Assembly: GCF_003096815.1 (NCBI RefSeq)
Contig: NZ_QENY01000002.1
Location: forward strand, 1-64,000
Source: Hallella colorans
GTDB lineage: Bacteria > Bacteroidota > Bacteroidia > Bacteroidales > Bacteroidaceae
Direction: 5' to 3'
Length of the DNA: 64,000 nt
Under the pieces are notes generated by a model. The model made no database searches. It saw nothing but the letters and a program-made list of their open reading frames with translations, and was not told where the DNA came from. Position numbers and translations under genes: made by a program. Below are positions 7,923-17,711 of the stretch, piece by piece. The first letter of the stretch is position 1, and each line of letters starts with the position of its first letter.

Positions 7923-9326
7923 TTATTTGGAAGAGATGATATTTGCTTGTTGCAACCCATAATTGTACTTACGATCCACGGCGTACAATATGATGGTTGC
8001 CAAGATGGTTGCCGATCCAAAAGCGCAAAAGATTACTAAACCGGTGGTATAAGAAGGGTCTGCATCGTTCACCTTGCCAATGAGCATAGGAACCAACGCA
8101 AGTCCAATGTTTTGAATATAATAGATGATGGAGTAGGCTGACCCGAGATATTTGATAGGTACGATCTTGGGAACACTTGGCCATAGCGCACTTGGTACAA
8201 GCGAGAAAGATATACCGATGAGAATCATGGCGACAATGGCAAACCACGTGTCGTGAATCATCGGCAGGGCGAGAACTATATGGCATAGCGTAAGAATGGA
8301 ACAGCCTACAAATATGAGCGTAATGCCCTTACCCCAACGGTCATACAAGGCACCAAAAAGGGGAGTAAGAACAATGGTTCCATAAGGGATAACAGCCACG
8401 ATCCAGCCCGCAGTGGTCTCAGTGACGCCATATTTATTGACCATCAGGTCGGTGGCAAATTTCATGAAAGGGCGCAAAGAGCTGTAAAAGAACACGCACA
8501 CCAATGCGATAAGCCAAAACCCCGGGTTTCGCAGCACTTGCGAAATGTCTCGTAGGTGAAACCCGTCGTCAAGATTTTGGAGGCCGTCAGCTTTTTTGTG
8601 ACGGAAAGCGGAGAGCTTGCGGTTCAGGTCTCTGTGCATGAAACAGTAGGCGATGAATAGTGCCAGCGCGATGGCGAGGATGATGGCCCCGACAAGGATG
8701 GGCATGGACAAGCCCCATGCTTGGGCTATCATTGGACTGAAACTTAATGCCGATGCTGTGCCAAGGCGTGCCATTGCCATCTGTATGCCCATGGCGGAGG
8801 CCAACTCATAACCTGTGAACCATTGGGTTATGATTTTCGAAACCGTGATGCCTGTGATGTCGCACCCCACGCCGAAGAGCGCGAAGCCAATGGAGGCAAC
8901 AATAACTTGTAGCTTAATTTGCTCAGGGATAAGACCGAACAAAGTGAAAGTGGCGCTCACGGTAATGTCTGGAGAGACATGGCTGATTGCGTAATAGTTG
9001 ATGGTGGCACCTAAAAACATAGCGCCCGTGGCAAGTAAGCCTGTAAATATTACGCCACACTTGTCAAGGATTACGCCACCTATGAAAAGCATGAACAGAA
9101 ACACATTGAAAAAGGAGTAGCTGCCTGCGTAAAATCCATATTCAGCTTGCGACCAACCCATGCCGCCTTCAGAGGCTGGCAATCGTAAAGAAGTGGAGAT
9201 GGGAGAGATAATATCCCAAAACACATAGCCTGCCATCATCACGGTAGCCACGAGAAAAAGCGCAAGCCATCGTTTGGCTTTGGAGGCTGATGGTAGGGTT
9301 GGAATAGCCGTTCTTGTCTTGTTCAT
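7923..9326 (-). CDS. MFS transporter, second of a tandem pair
   Basis: 467 residues with about 12 hydrophobic segments and MFS loop signatures (GGVILDKCGVIFTG between helices 2 and 3; LYDRWGKGITL in the second half). I start it at the ATG whose A is 9326 (MNKTRTAIP); the longer reading to 9398 adds 24 residues of poor quality. It is a clear paralogue of the upstream gene at 9453-11075: both share a ..SxSLVPxxLWPSVPK.. block and a GSAYxxIxxIQNIGL.. block followed by PxLIGKV. The substrate is not recognisable. It is the last gene of the pyrG-yidC-peptidase-MFS-MFS run on the minus strand. Confidence 0.88.
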   Translation of the reverse strand: MNKTRTAIPTLPSASKAKRWLALFLVATVMMAGYVFWDIISPISTSLRLPASEGGMGWSQAEYGFYAGSYSFFNVFLFMLFIGGVILDKCGVIFTGLLATGAMFLGATINYYAISHVSPDITVSATFTLFGLIPEQIKLQVIVASIGFALFGVGCDITGITVSKIITQWFTGYELASAMGIQMAMARLGTASALSFSPMIAQAWGLSMPILVGAIILAIALALFIAYCFMHRDLNRKLSAFRHKKADGLQNLDDGFHLRDISQVLRNPGFWLIALVCVFFYSSLRPFMKFATDLMVNKYGVTETTAGWIVAVIPYGTIVLTPLFGALYDRWGKGITLIFVGCSILTLCHIVLALPMIHDTWFAIVAMILIGISFSLVPSALWPSVPKIVPIKYLGSAYSIIYYIQNIGLALVPMLIGKVNDADPSYTTGLVIFCAFGSATILATIILYAVDRKYNYGLQQANIISSK

Positions 9327-9452
9327 GTCATGATAGTTAATGTATCTATCACGCGATACGGTTTTTGCGGTATCCTTGGAAGAATAGAAAAAGACCATGT
9401 CGCCAATGTGTGTTTCAACATATTTAGGTTGGCGACATAGTCTTTTGTAATA

Positions 9453-11075
9453 TTAGGCTTGGATATTGGGCTTCTCGAGTCCTAACCCTTTCTTCTTATC
9501 TACCGCTTTAAGTATAAGCCCAATAATGAGGGCTGCTACTCCAAGCCCGGCCAACATGACAAGCGGAGCGGTGTAATCAAATTGGGTGGCGTCTGTGACA
9601 CCTGGGTTGGTCTTGTCAAGCACCTTGCCTATCAGAAGTGGGAAAAGCCATAAACCTATGTTTTGTATCCAGAAAATCAGTGCGTATGCGGAACCGATAA
9701 TCTTTGCGTCTACAAGTTTTGGCACGCTGGGCCACAACGAGGCAGGTACCAATGAGAACGATGCTCCAAGCACAAGAATGGTAAGATAGGCTATGATGAC
9801 ACCGCCCACTTGGTTACCTTTGAACTCCGGCAATATGAAAGCGAACGTGAGATGACATGCGATGAGCAGCACAGAGCCGAGCACGAGCATGGAGGCTGCT
9901 TTGCCCTTGTGGTCCACATAGCTGCCCAGAATGGGCGTTATGCCAACGGCAAGCAAAGGGAACACGGCGAAAATGGATTCTGCCGACTGGCGCATATAGC
10001 CCATGTAGCAATATATAATCAGCGAAATGACAGATAGACAAAGCATCATGTATTTTACGCTTTTGTTTTTCATGAAGTTGAACATGAATGCCGTGATCGC
10101 CACAATGAGCATTATAACATATTGCACAAAAGTGACAGTCGATGACGCCCAGAACGAATCGGAGGGAACCTCCGTGAACGTTAGGTTGCATTGCAACATG
10201 TTAACTGCGTATTTTTGGAATGGGAAAATAGCAGAGTAATATAGCACGCAGAGCATAGATACGAGCCAAAAGCCTGTGCTGGTGAGTATTTGGCCAAGGT
10301 CGCTGATTTTGAATGGGTCGTCTTTTTCTTCGGCCTCACCGGTTTGTTCGTCAAGCTTTTTGTCCATGAAGAAATACACGACAAACATCATCAAGGCAAT
10401 ACAGAGCAAGACAACGCCAAATGCCACAGAGCGAGATACGTCCACTTGGTCACCAAATTTGGCAAAGAAGGGTGAGAAAATCATACAGGTGGCTACACCA
10501 AGGCGTGCCAATGCCATCTCTGATCCCATGGCCAACGCCATCTCTCGTCCCTTAAACCATTTCACGATACCACGCGAAACGGTGATGCCGGCCATCTCGG
10601 TGCCACAGCCAAAAATCATGAAACCACATGCGGCTACCTTCGCAGAGGCTGGCATGCCCTCATAAAAAGGAGACACGCCAAGCTGCTCGAATACAGGAAT
10701 ATGGTTTAGATTGTTTGTGAACCATGTCTCAAGACCACTCCCCATGAAGCTTTCGCTAATGGCATAGTATTTAATTAGCGCTCCTATGAGCATCACGCTA
10801 CCCGATAGCACGGCCGTAAAGCGCACGCCCATCTTGTCGAGAATGATGCCTGCGAAGATGAGAAAGAACACAAACACATTTAAGAATGTTTCGGAACCTT
10901 GCATTGTTCCAAAGGCTGTCGAATCCCAATTGCGCTCCGTGAGCATCAAATCTTTGATGGGAGACAATATGTCTACAAAGATATATGCGCAAAACATGGC
11001 GAGCGCCAAAAGCAGGAGCGCTGTCCATCTAATGGCCGCGGAGTCCCTAAGGGTGTGTTGAACTTGGTTTGTCAT
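9453..11075 (-). CDS. MFS transporter, first of a tandem pair
   Basis: 540 residues, about 12-13 membrane segments. Loop 2-3 carries the MFS pattern IILDKMGVRFTAV and the mirrored loop in the second half reads SYVDHKGKAASML. Compared with its downstream neighbour it has about 70 extra residues, mostly a longer external loop after helix 2 (near GLETWFTNNLNHIPVF) and an insertion in the central region. It starts 76 nt after the S9 peptidase stop and ends about 126 nt before the start chosen for the next carrier. Association with a secreted peptidase makes peptide or amino-acid uptake an attractive idea, but nothing in the sequence names the substrate. Confidence 0.9.
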   Translation of the reverse strand: MTNQVQHTLRDSAAIRWTALLLLALAMFCAYIFVDILSPIKDLMLTERNWDSTAFGTMQGSETFLNVFVFFLIFAGIILDKMGVRFTAVLSGSVMLIGALIKYYAISESFMGSGLETWFTNNLNHIPVFEQLGVSPFYEGMPASAKVAACGFMIFGCGTEMAGITVSRGIVKWFKGREMALAMGSEMALARLGVATCMIFSPFFAKFGDQVDVSRSVAFGVVLLCIALMMFVVYFFMDKKLDEQTGEAEEKDDPFKISDLGQILTSTGFWLVSMLCVLYYSAIFPFQKYAVNMLQCNLTFTEVPSDSFWASSTVTFVQYVIMLIVAITAFMFNFMKNKSVKYMMLCLSVISLIIYCYMGYMRQSAESIFAVFPLLAVGITPILGSYVDHKGKAASMLVLGSVLLIACHLTFAFILPEFKGNQVGGVIIAYLTILVLGASFSLVPASLWPSVPKLVDAKIIGSAYALIFWIQNIGLWLFPLLIGKVLDKTNPGVTDATQFDYTAPLVMLAGLGVAALIIGLILKAVDKKKGLGLEKPNIQA

Positions 11076-11151
11076 AATATGTTTATAATGTATTTTTTTT
11101 TAATTTAGATCATCTACACAATATTTTGATAGCTTCTTTAAGACTTGTTCG

Positions 11152-13323
11152 TTAATTTTTAAGCCAACGGTCCAGCCAGTTAAAGAACGTGCGCTGCCAC
11201 AGCACACCATTTTGAGGCTTCAACACCCAGTGGTTCTCGTCTGGGAAAATGAGCAGTTGAGCAGGTATGCCACGCATGCGAGCCGCATTAAATGCACCGA
11301 AACCTTGGTTGGCATTGATGCGATAATCTTTTTCGCCATGTATGCAAAGGATGGGCGTGTCCCACTTGTCAACAAAGCGATGCGGACTGTTGGCATAAGT
11401 CTTCTTGGCCGCTTGGGTTTGATCCTTGTTCCAATAGGCGTCGTCATATTCCCAATTGGAGAACCAAGCCTCCTCCGTGTCGGTATACATGGACTCAAGG
11501 TTGAAAGCACCATCGTGCGAGATGAAACATTTGAAACGTTTGTCATGATGTCCGGCTAAGTAATAAACAGAGAAACCTCCGAATGAGGCGCCAACTGCAC
11601 CCAGCCTGTTTTTGTCCACATAGGGCAAATTGTTGGCCGCGTCGTCAATGGCCGATAGATAGTCGTCCATGCACTGGCCAGTCCAATCCTGGCTCACCGC
11701 CTCGTTCCATTCGCTACCAAAACCAGGAAGCCCTCGGCGGTTGGGGGCCACCACCACATAGCCTTGTGCTGCCATGATAGACATGTTCCAACGATAACTC
11801 CAGAACTGGCTCACGGGGCTTTGTGGGCCTCCCTCACAGAAAAGAAGAGCGGGATATTTTTTGTTAGCGTCAAAATGTGGTGGCAATACTATCCATACCA
11901 ATTCCTCTTTGCCATCGGTGGTCTTAACCCAGCGTTGTTTCACAGACGCGGGGGCAAGCTGGTCAAGGATATGTTTGTTCTCGGCGGTAATGGCTATGAC
12001 TTTGGATGCCTTTTCTTTCTTGCTTGGAGTGAGCACGTATAGGTCGTCTGGTGCCAAGTAAGAATGTCTTGAGACAAGTAGTTGGTTGGTATTTCCCAAC
12101 ATTTGCACAGAGCCGTAGTCATGCCATCCATCTGTTAGTTGTTTAACTTGCCCACTCAAATTTGTTTGGTAAACCATCTCCACGCCATGCCAAACGCCAA
12201 TGAAGTAGAGTGTTTTGGAGTTGGGGTGCCAGCAATAATCATCCACGTTTGAGTCGAAACGCTCGGTCACGTATTGCTTTTGACCCGTTTTCAAGTTATA
12301 TACACAGAGTCTGTTCCGATCGCTCTCGTAGCCGTCGCGCGCCATGCTTTGCCATGCGATATATTGGCCATCAGGAGAAAACTTTGGGTTCACGTCGTAA
12401 CCCACGTTCATGTCGCCTGATTGGTGGTTCACGGTTTGGTCTCGCATACTCTTGGTGGGGTCCACGTGGGGGGCTTTGTAATCTTTGGGTTTGCAGATAT
12501 TCCAGCTTTGTCGTGTCTCTATGTTATAGAGATAGATGTCAGCGTCGGTGGATATGGCATAGTCTACGCCGGTTTTTTTCCTACAGGTGTAGGCCACGAG
12601 CTTGGAGTCTTTGCTCCAATCCAACTGCTCAATGCCGCCAAAGGGAGCCAAGGGGCACTCGTATGGCTCGCCATTCAAGATGTCCACACCGTCAGAGATG
12701 TTGTCGCCTTTGACATCTGCCACGAAAGGATGTGCGATGGTTTCCACGTAATGATCCCAATGGCGATAGTTCAAGTCTGTGACCAATCGTCCGCTCGCCT
12801 TGGGCAGGTCGGATGGATTTTGCTGAATACTTCCATGATATGGCAGACTCTTGATTAAGATGACGCGCTGGCCGTTAGGCGAGAATTTAAATCCCTCTAT
12901 GTCAATTTTAGAGTTGGTGAGCTGCACGCGATTTGTGCCATCGGGGTTCATTTTCCATATTTGGCCATCGCGTAGAAAAGCTATTTTTTTGCCATTCTCT
13001 ATCCATGCGGCGTCTGTTTCGTTTTTGGCGTCGGTCGTTAGTTGTGTTGGAGCGATGATGTTTTTGCTCGGTTTGGCCGACTGTACGAAAAGCATGGTGT
13101 GGCTTTTGTTTGCCTTGACACTGTAGTAGCTTACTTGGTAAACCACTTGCGATCCGTCTGGCGACGCTTGTGCGCCTCCAATACGCCCCATGGCCCATAG
13201 TGCCTCGGGCGTCATGAGGTCGCTTTTGAGGGTAATGTTGTTTTTCTGAATCATGTCTTGCGCGTTAGCATGTGGCTGCTCCATGAGCAGGATGCCTAAT
13301 GTCAGAGCTAAAAGTTTTTTCAT
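11152..13323 (-). CDS. Secreted S9-family prolyl-oligopeptidase-type peptidase (DPP5-like)
   Basis: 723 residues with a signal peptide (MKKLLALTLGILLMEQPHANA), a seven-bladed beta-propeller of WD/TolB-like repeats over roughly residues 40-440, and an alpha/beta-hydrolase domain at the C-terminus. The catalytic triad is visible: S580 in GASFGG, D666 in HGEKDYRIN and H698 in DENHW. Such enzymes in Bacteroidetes are periplasmic dipeptidyl- or acylaminoacyl-peptidases that trim peptides for uptake; the closest described type is dipeptidyl-peptidase 5. It lies between yidC and two MFS carriers in the same orientation. Exact cleavage preference cannot be read. Confidence 0.92.
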   Translation of the reverse strand: MKKLLALTLGILLMEQPHANAQDMIQKNNITLKSDLMTPEALWAMGRIGGAQASPDGSQVVYQVSYYSVKANKSHTMLFVQSAKPSKNIIAPTQLTTDAKNETDAAWIENGKKIAFLRDGQIWKMNPDGTNRVQLTNSKIDIEGFKFSPNGQRVILIKSLPYHGSIQQNPSDLPKASGRLVTDLNYRHWDHYVETIAHPFVADVKGDNISDGVDILNGEPYECPLAPFGGIEQLDWSKDSKLVAYTCRKKTGVDYAISTDADIYLYNIETRQSWNICKPKDYKAPHVDPTKSMRDQTVNHQSGDMNVGYDVNPKFSPDGQYIAWQSMARDGYESDRNRLCVYNLKTGQKQYVTERFDSNVDDYCWHPNSKTLYFIGVWHGVEMVYQTNLSGQVKQLTDGWHDYGSVQMLGNTNQLLVSRHSYLAPDDLYVLTPSKKEKASKVIAITAENKHILDQLAPASVKQRWVKTTDGKEELVWIVLPPHFDANKKYPALLFCEGGPQSPVSQFWSYRWNMSIMAAQGYVVVAPNRRGLPGFGSEWNEAVSQDWTGQCMDDYLSAIDDAANNLPYVDKNRLGAVGASFGGFSVYYLAGHHDKRFKCFISHDGAFNLESMYTDTEEAWFSNWEYDDAYWNKDQTQAAKKTYANSPHRFVDKWDTPILCIHGEKDYRINANQGFGAFNAARMRGIPAQLLIFPDENHWVLKPQNGVLWQRTFFNWLDRWLKN

Positions 13324-13458
13324 ATTTGTTTACGGTTAATAGGATTGCTTAAGAAAATCATTCGTTAAGAAGGGTGTTTCTATTGTAAATACATAAAAGG
13401 CAAAGCCTATAGGCCCTTTCGCTACCATGTGGAAATAGCCTATAAGCTTTTTGGATTT

Positions 13459-15372
13459 TTATTTCAATCCTTTCTTTTTACGATTGAGTTGGTCTTGCTT
13501 TTCCCTTTGCGCTTCTATTTGTTGTCGTTGCATTTGTTGAAGCGCTTGCATGCGAGCCATCATGCCTTTCATTTTTTGTGGGTTGCTCTGGTTGTCCTTG
13601 TAACGCGATTCGAGTATGGCGAGGAGCTTCTCGTCATTGGTCGTTTTGCGCAAAATAAACATGATTGCCGCTGAGAGGATGAGCGAAACAAAGTAGTAGA
13701 AGTTCAATCCTGACGAGTAATCATTGAATATAAAGAAGAACATCAGCGGCATGAGGAACATCATCCATTGCATCACTTTCATTTGCTCGGCTTGCTGTCC
13801 GACCATTTGGTCTTTCTGCATTTGCATGGTAAACCAGCTGTAGATGAGTTGGGCGGCGCAGAAAAGTATACAGGTGAGCGACAGATGATCGCCTATGAGC
13901 CACAAGTTGGAATTCCATTGGAACACTGGGTCGTAGGTGGACAGGTCTTTCATCCACAAGAAACTCTGTCCGCGCAGTTGTATGGCGTTGGGCACAAAGT
14001 TGAACATGGCGATCCAAATGGGCATCTGTATCAACATGGGTAGGCATCCAGACAGTGGCGACACGCCATATTTGGCATATTCGGCCATCATGGCTTGCTG
14101 TTTCTGCATTTGGTCTTCAGGCTTGTTATACTGCTTGGTGGCCTCGTCAAGTTTGGGTTTGAGCACACGCATTTTGGCCGAACTCATGTAGCTTTTTTTC
14201 ACCATGGGGTAGGTGATGGCCTTTAATAACAGCGTGATTAGTATCAACACGATACCCATTGGGAACCATTTGCTAAGCCAATCGAACACGTAGATGGTGA
14301 ACCATCTGTTGATGATGCGAAACAAAGGCCAGCCTAAATACACAAGCCGCTCCATCTGAAGGTCTTTGCCAAAAGCGCTCTCCTTTTCTACGTTTTTGAG
14401 CAGTCGGAAGTCGTTTGGGCCATAGTAGAACTCAAAATTTGTTGGTTTTTTGCCCGTTGGATCGAGGAAAGCCTTCATCTTAGCCTCGTATTGCTTGAGA
14501 TACCCACTTCCTTTCTTTTGAGGAATGGATGTCATTTGCGTGTTCTCGCCAAAGTCCTTTTCTGCTATCATAACAGCTGAGAAGAACTGGTTTTTAAAGG
14601 CTACCCAGTCTATATTTTTCTCAATTTCCTCGTCTTTCTTTTCTTTATTCTCGTTCAGATAGTCTGTACCGCCGTCAGTCTCATGATAGGTGAGGGTGGC
14701 ATATCGGTTTTCAAAGGTGAAGCCTTTTTCTTGTTGTCTCACCTTGTCCTGCCAATTGATGGCCATCGTATTGCTGTTTGGCGCGAAGAGCCCAGCCATG
14801 CCAATGACCTTGAAACTCATCTTAAGCAGGTAATTATGTCCTAATTTGTATTGTAGGCATATGCTCTTGTCTTCTGCGGCCTTTGCGGTGAAAGTGACAG
14901 TGGTATCGGTTATCTCCGAGGGTTGGAAATATAGGTCAGCCGTTGAGATATTAGCTTCTTTGGCCACCAATGTGTAACTCAGGTTTTGGTCATCGCCTTG
15001 GAAAAGTATCACACTGTTGGTTTCCTTGATATTGTCTTTGTAATTCTTGACGACAGCTTTTTTTACCTGAGCTCCTTTTGATGATAATGTAAGTTCCAAC
15101 TTGTCATTTTTCAGCACCACATCTTGCGCTTGACCTGTCATCGCTGTATGGAACAAGGCGGTAGTGTCTTGCAAGATTTGCTGTTTGGCAGTCTGCTGGC
15201 GTTTAAAAGCGGTAGTTTTTGCTTCTTTTTCTGCTTTAGCTCTACTCGACTGTTCTATAGAGTCTTTTACAAATTTGGCTCTTTGTTCCTCTTTAGAGGG
15301 TTGTGAGTACCAACTAAATCCGATGAGAACGGCTGCAATAAGAACAAATCCTATGATTGTATTTTTATCCAT
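13459..15372 (-). CDS. yidC: Membrane protein insertase YidC
   Basis: 637 residues. An N-terminal anchor (residues 5-20, IIGFVLIAAVLIGFSW) is followed by a ~330-residue periplasmic beta domain and a five-helix insertase core (from about residue 355) with the typical SGCLPMLIQMPIWIAMF segment. The tail is very basic (ending NRKKKGLK) and rich in Q and K, as expected for ribosome contact. YidC inserts and folds inner-membrane proteins, including the ATP synthase c subunit that is encoded later in this window. It follows pyrG by 144 nt and precedes the S9 peptidase by 135 nt. Confidence 0.97.
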   Translation of the reverse strand: MDKNTIIGFVLIAAVLIGFSWYSQPSKEEQRAKFVKDSIEQSSRAKAEKEAKTTAFKRQQTAKQQILQDTTALFHTAMTGQAQDVVLKNDKLELTLSSKGAQVKKAVVKNYKDNIKETNSVILFQGDDQNLSYTLVAKEANISTADLYFQPSEITDTTVTFTAKAAEDKSICLQYKLGHNYLLKMSFKVIGMAGLFAPNSNTMAINWQDKVRQQEKGFTFENRYATLTYHETDGGTDYLNENKEKKDEEIEKNIDWVAFKNQFFSAVMIAEKDFGENTQMTSIPQKKGSGYLKQYEAKMKAFLDPTGKKPTNFEFYYGPNDFRLLKNVEKESAFGKDLQMERLVYLGWPLFRIINRWFTIYVFDWLSKWFPMGIVLILITLLLKAITYPMVKKSYMSSAKMRVLKPKLDEATKQYNKPEDQMQKQQAMMAEYAKYGVSPLSGCLPMLIQMPIWIAMFNFVPNAIQLRGQSFLWMKDLSTYDPVFQWNSNLWLIGDHLSLTCILFCAAQLIYSWFTMQMQKDQMVGQQAEQMKVMQWMMFLMPLMFFFIFNDYSSGLNFYYFVSLILSAAIMFILRKTTNDEKLLAILESRYKDNQSNPQKMKGMMARMQALQQMQRQQIEAQREKQDQLNRKKKGLK

Positions 15373-15516
15373 TGATATTATTGTGGGTCTCTAACAAGTG
15401 AATATGTCGTCTATAATTAAAATCATGTGCTGTCGTAAGGCTTTAAAAAGGTTTTGTTTAATTTGGCACCGTTTTTATTTAATTAAGACACATCAACCTG
15501 TTAATCTTTAGTTAAA

Positions 15517-17124
15517 TTATTTTTTTTGGTTTTCAATTGCTGCTTTGATAAAGTCTACAAAGAGGGGGTGAGGCTTTAGTACAGTGCTTTGGTATTCTGG
15601 GTGAAACTGCGTACCGATATACCATTTTAGTCCAGGTATCTCAACAATTTCAATGAGATCGCTCTCCGGATTTCGTCCCACGCACATCATACCGTTGCGC
15701 TCGTATTCTTGTAAATAGTCGTTGTTAAACTCGTAACGGTGACGATGTCGTTCCTGAATGTGTTCTTGGTTGTAGATGTTAAAAACGCGAGAATTTTGCC
15801 TTAGCACACATTCGTACGCACCCAATCTCATGGTTCCACCCATGTTGGTGATATTTTTTTGTTCCTCCATAATGTCAATCACATTATGCGGTGTCTTTTC
15901 ATCAAATTCGCGCGAGTTAGCATCGGAATACCCTAAAACGTTGCGCGCAAATTCTATCACCATCATTTGCATGCCTAAACAGATTCCAAATGTGGGAATG
16001 TTATGTGTGCGCGTGTGGTGCGTCGCAATGATTTTTCCTTCGATACCACGTTGGCCAAATCCTGGGCAAATTACAATGCCGTCTTGTCCTGCGAGCTTTT
16101 CGGCAACGTTTTCTTCCGTGATGTATTCCGAATTGATAAAGGTGATAACCGTTTTGTGGTCGTTATAGGTTCCTGCTTGAGACAGACTCTCGCGAATACT
16201 CTTATACGCATCTTGCAAATCATATTTCCCAACGAGCCCTATTTTTACCACTTCTTTGGCTTTTTTCTGACGTTCCAAGAATTCGCGCCATGGTCCGAGT
16301 GTTGGTGTTTCGCCCACAGGCTCTCCCACCTTTTTTAATATAGCCACGTCCAAGCCTTGTTTTTGCATGTTGATGGGCACCTCATAGATGCTGGGCATGT
16401 CCTCGCTTTGGATGATGCTGTCTATGTCAACGTTGCAGAAAGCGGCCACTTTCTTGCGCAAAGAGTCTGACAAATGTTTTTCCGTGCGCAGCACCAAGAT
16501 ATCTGGTTGGATGCCCACGCTTTGCAATTCTTTTACAGAATGTTGGGTTGGTTTGGTTTTCAATTCCCCAGCTGCGTGTAGATATGGCACGTAGGTGAGG
16601 TGCAAGTTTACAGCGTTTTTGCCCAGTTCCCATTTCAATTGCCTGATGGCTTCCATGAATGGAGCGCTCTCAATGTCGCCAATGGTGCCACCAATTTCCG
16701 TGATGACAAAGTCGTAATGGTATTTCTTGCCGAGCATTTTCACGTTTCGTTTTATCTCGTCCGTGATGTGCGGCACCACTTGTATGGTTTTGCCGAGATA
16801 GTCTCCACGACGCTCCTTGTCTATTACCGATTTGTATATCCTGCCCGTAGTCAGCGAGTTTGCCTTGGTGGTTTGGATGCCGGTAAAACGTTCATAGTGT
16901 CCCAAATCCAAGTCAGTCTCCATGCCGTCCACGGTGACATAGCATTCGCCGTGCTCGTATGGGTTGAGGGTGCCAGGGTCAATGTTGATGTATGGGTCAA
17001 ATTTTTGAATAGTAATGTTATAGCCCCTTGCTTGTAAGAGCTTCCCTATGGACGACGAAATAATTCCTTTGCCAAGTGAAGAAACCACGCCTCCAGTGAC
17101 GAATATATATTTTGTTTCTGCCAC
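15517..17124 (-). CDS. pyrG: CTP synthase
   Basis: 535 residues, the normal length. The synthetase domain begins with the P-loop-like GGVVSSLGKG (11-20), followed by DPYINIDPGT and the UTP/CTP-binding EHGECYVTVDG. The class I glutaminase domain has nucleophile C382 in GICLGMQ and H508/E510 in FHPEYQS. The enzyme aminates UTP to CTP with glutamine and ATP. It is the first gene of the minus-strand cluster and has a good promoter 38 bp upstream of its ATG. The intergenic 15373-15516 contains a T-rich stretch but no convincing hairpin, so read-through into yidC is plausible. Confidence 0.98.
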   Translation of the reverse strand: MAETKYIFVTGGVVSSLGKGIISSSIGKLLQARGYNITIQKFDPYINIDPGTLNPYEHGECYVTVDGMETDLDLGHYERFTGIQTTKANSLTTGRIYKSVIDKERRGDYLGKTIQVVPHITDEIKRNVKMLGKKYHYDFVITEIGGTIGDIESAPFMEAIRQLKWELGKNAVNLHLTYVPYLHAAGELKTKPTQHSVKELQSVGIQPDILVLRTEKHLSDSLRKKVAAFCNVDIDSIIQSEDMPSIYEVPINMQKQGLDVAILKKVGEPVGETPTLGPWREFLERQKKAKEVVKIGLVGKYDLQDAYKSIRESLSQAGTYNDHKTVITFINSEYITEENVAEKLAGQDGIVICPGFGQRGIEGKIIATHHTRTHNIPTFGICLGMQMMVIEFARNVLGYSDANSREFDEKTPHNVIDIMEEQKNITNMGGTMRLGAYECVLRQNSRVFNIYNQEHIQERHRHRYEFNNDYLQEYERNGMMCVGRNPESDLIEIVEIPGLKWYIGTQFHPEYQSTVLKPHPLFVDFIKAAIENQKK

Positions 17125-17161
17125 AATCTTATGCGTTAAATTGGTTATTGATAATTTGTTG

Positions 17162-17192
17162 CAAAGGTAATGTATTTTTGTGAGACGAACAA
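17162..17192 (-). promoter_or_regulatory. Promoter of the pyrG cluster
   Basis: On the minus strand TTG (17192-17190), a 20 bp spacer and TACCTTTG (17169-17162) match the Bacteroidetes consensus. Transcription would start near 17155, about 30 nt before the pyrG ATG. Confidence 0.75.
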
Positions 17193-17711
17193 CAAATCAA
17201 ATTGAAACTTTGGCTATCTATTCTTCATGATGTGATATAGAGACAAAATTTAAAAAATACCATTATATGTTATCTTATACGAGATATGAATTACGTCGTG
17301 TCACCTTCGGGATTAGTTTTCGGTGTAAAATGTTAGTTTGCCCGGTTGTGTGCTCGTTATATTTTCTTTCTCACTTAACGTTTTGATCTCGAAAATAAGC
17401 TAAGGCCCAGATGGGGCTATTTTTATGAAGTTGCCTGTGTTGTATGCTAAAATGAGTGCTTTTGGCAAACTTCTTCTTGTGTCACACAATGTGATATGTT
17501 CCGCGCGTAACCGCATGGCGTGAACGCATGTCAAAGTTATATTCGTGACAATTGTCTTCTTAATTTGATTGCTGCAATGATAAAAGAATATGGAGGAGAA
17601 TAGTTAAATAAAAAATGTCAATGAGACAATATTTCGTATAATAATTACTAACTTTGCAATCACAAGACGCTATTTGTTTTGAATTTTTTTGTTTTAAAAA
17701 AACATTCGTTG
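17193..17711. other. Divergent intergenic region pyrG / DUF3078 gene
   Basis: About 590 bp separate the two divergent start codons. Beyond the pyrG promoter and a -7 box for the DUF3078 gene I see no gene, tRNA or convincing hairpin. No open frame has a plausible start and ribosome-binding context. Confidence 0.5.
17649..17656 (+). promoter_or_regulatory. -7 box of the DUF3078 gene
   Basis: TAACTTTG at 17649-17656, about 55 nt before the ATG. No TTG is found at the expected upstream distance, so only the -7 element is supported. Confidence 0.5.

Noticed and set aside
7784..8020. A small frame overlapping the end of the second MFS gene.
   Set aside because: Shadow of the MFS coding sequence with no independent start signal.
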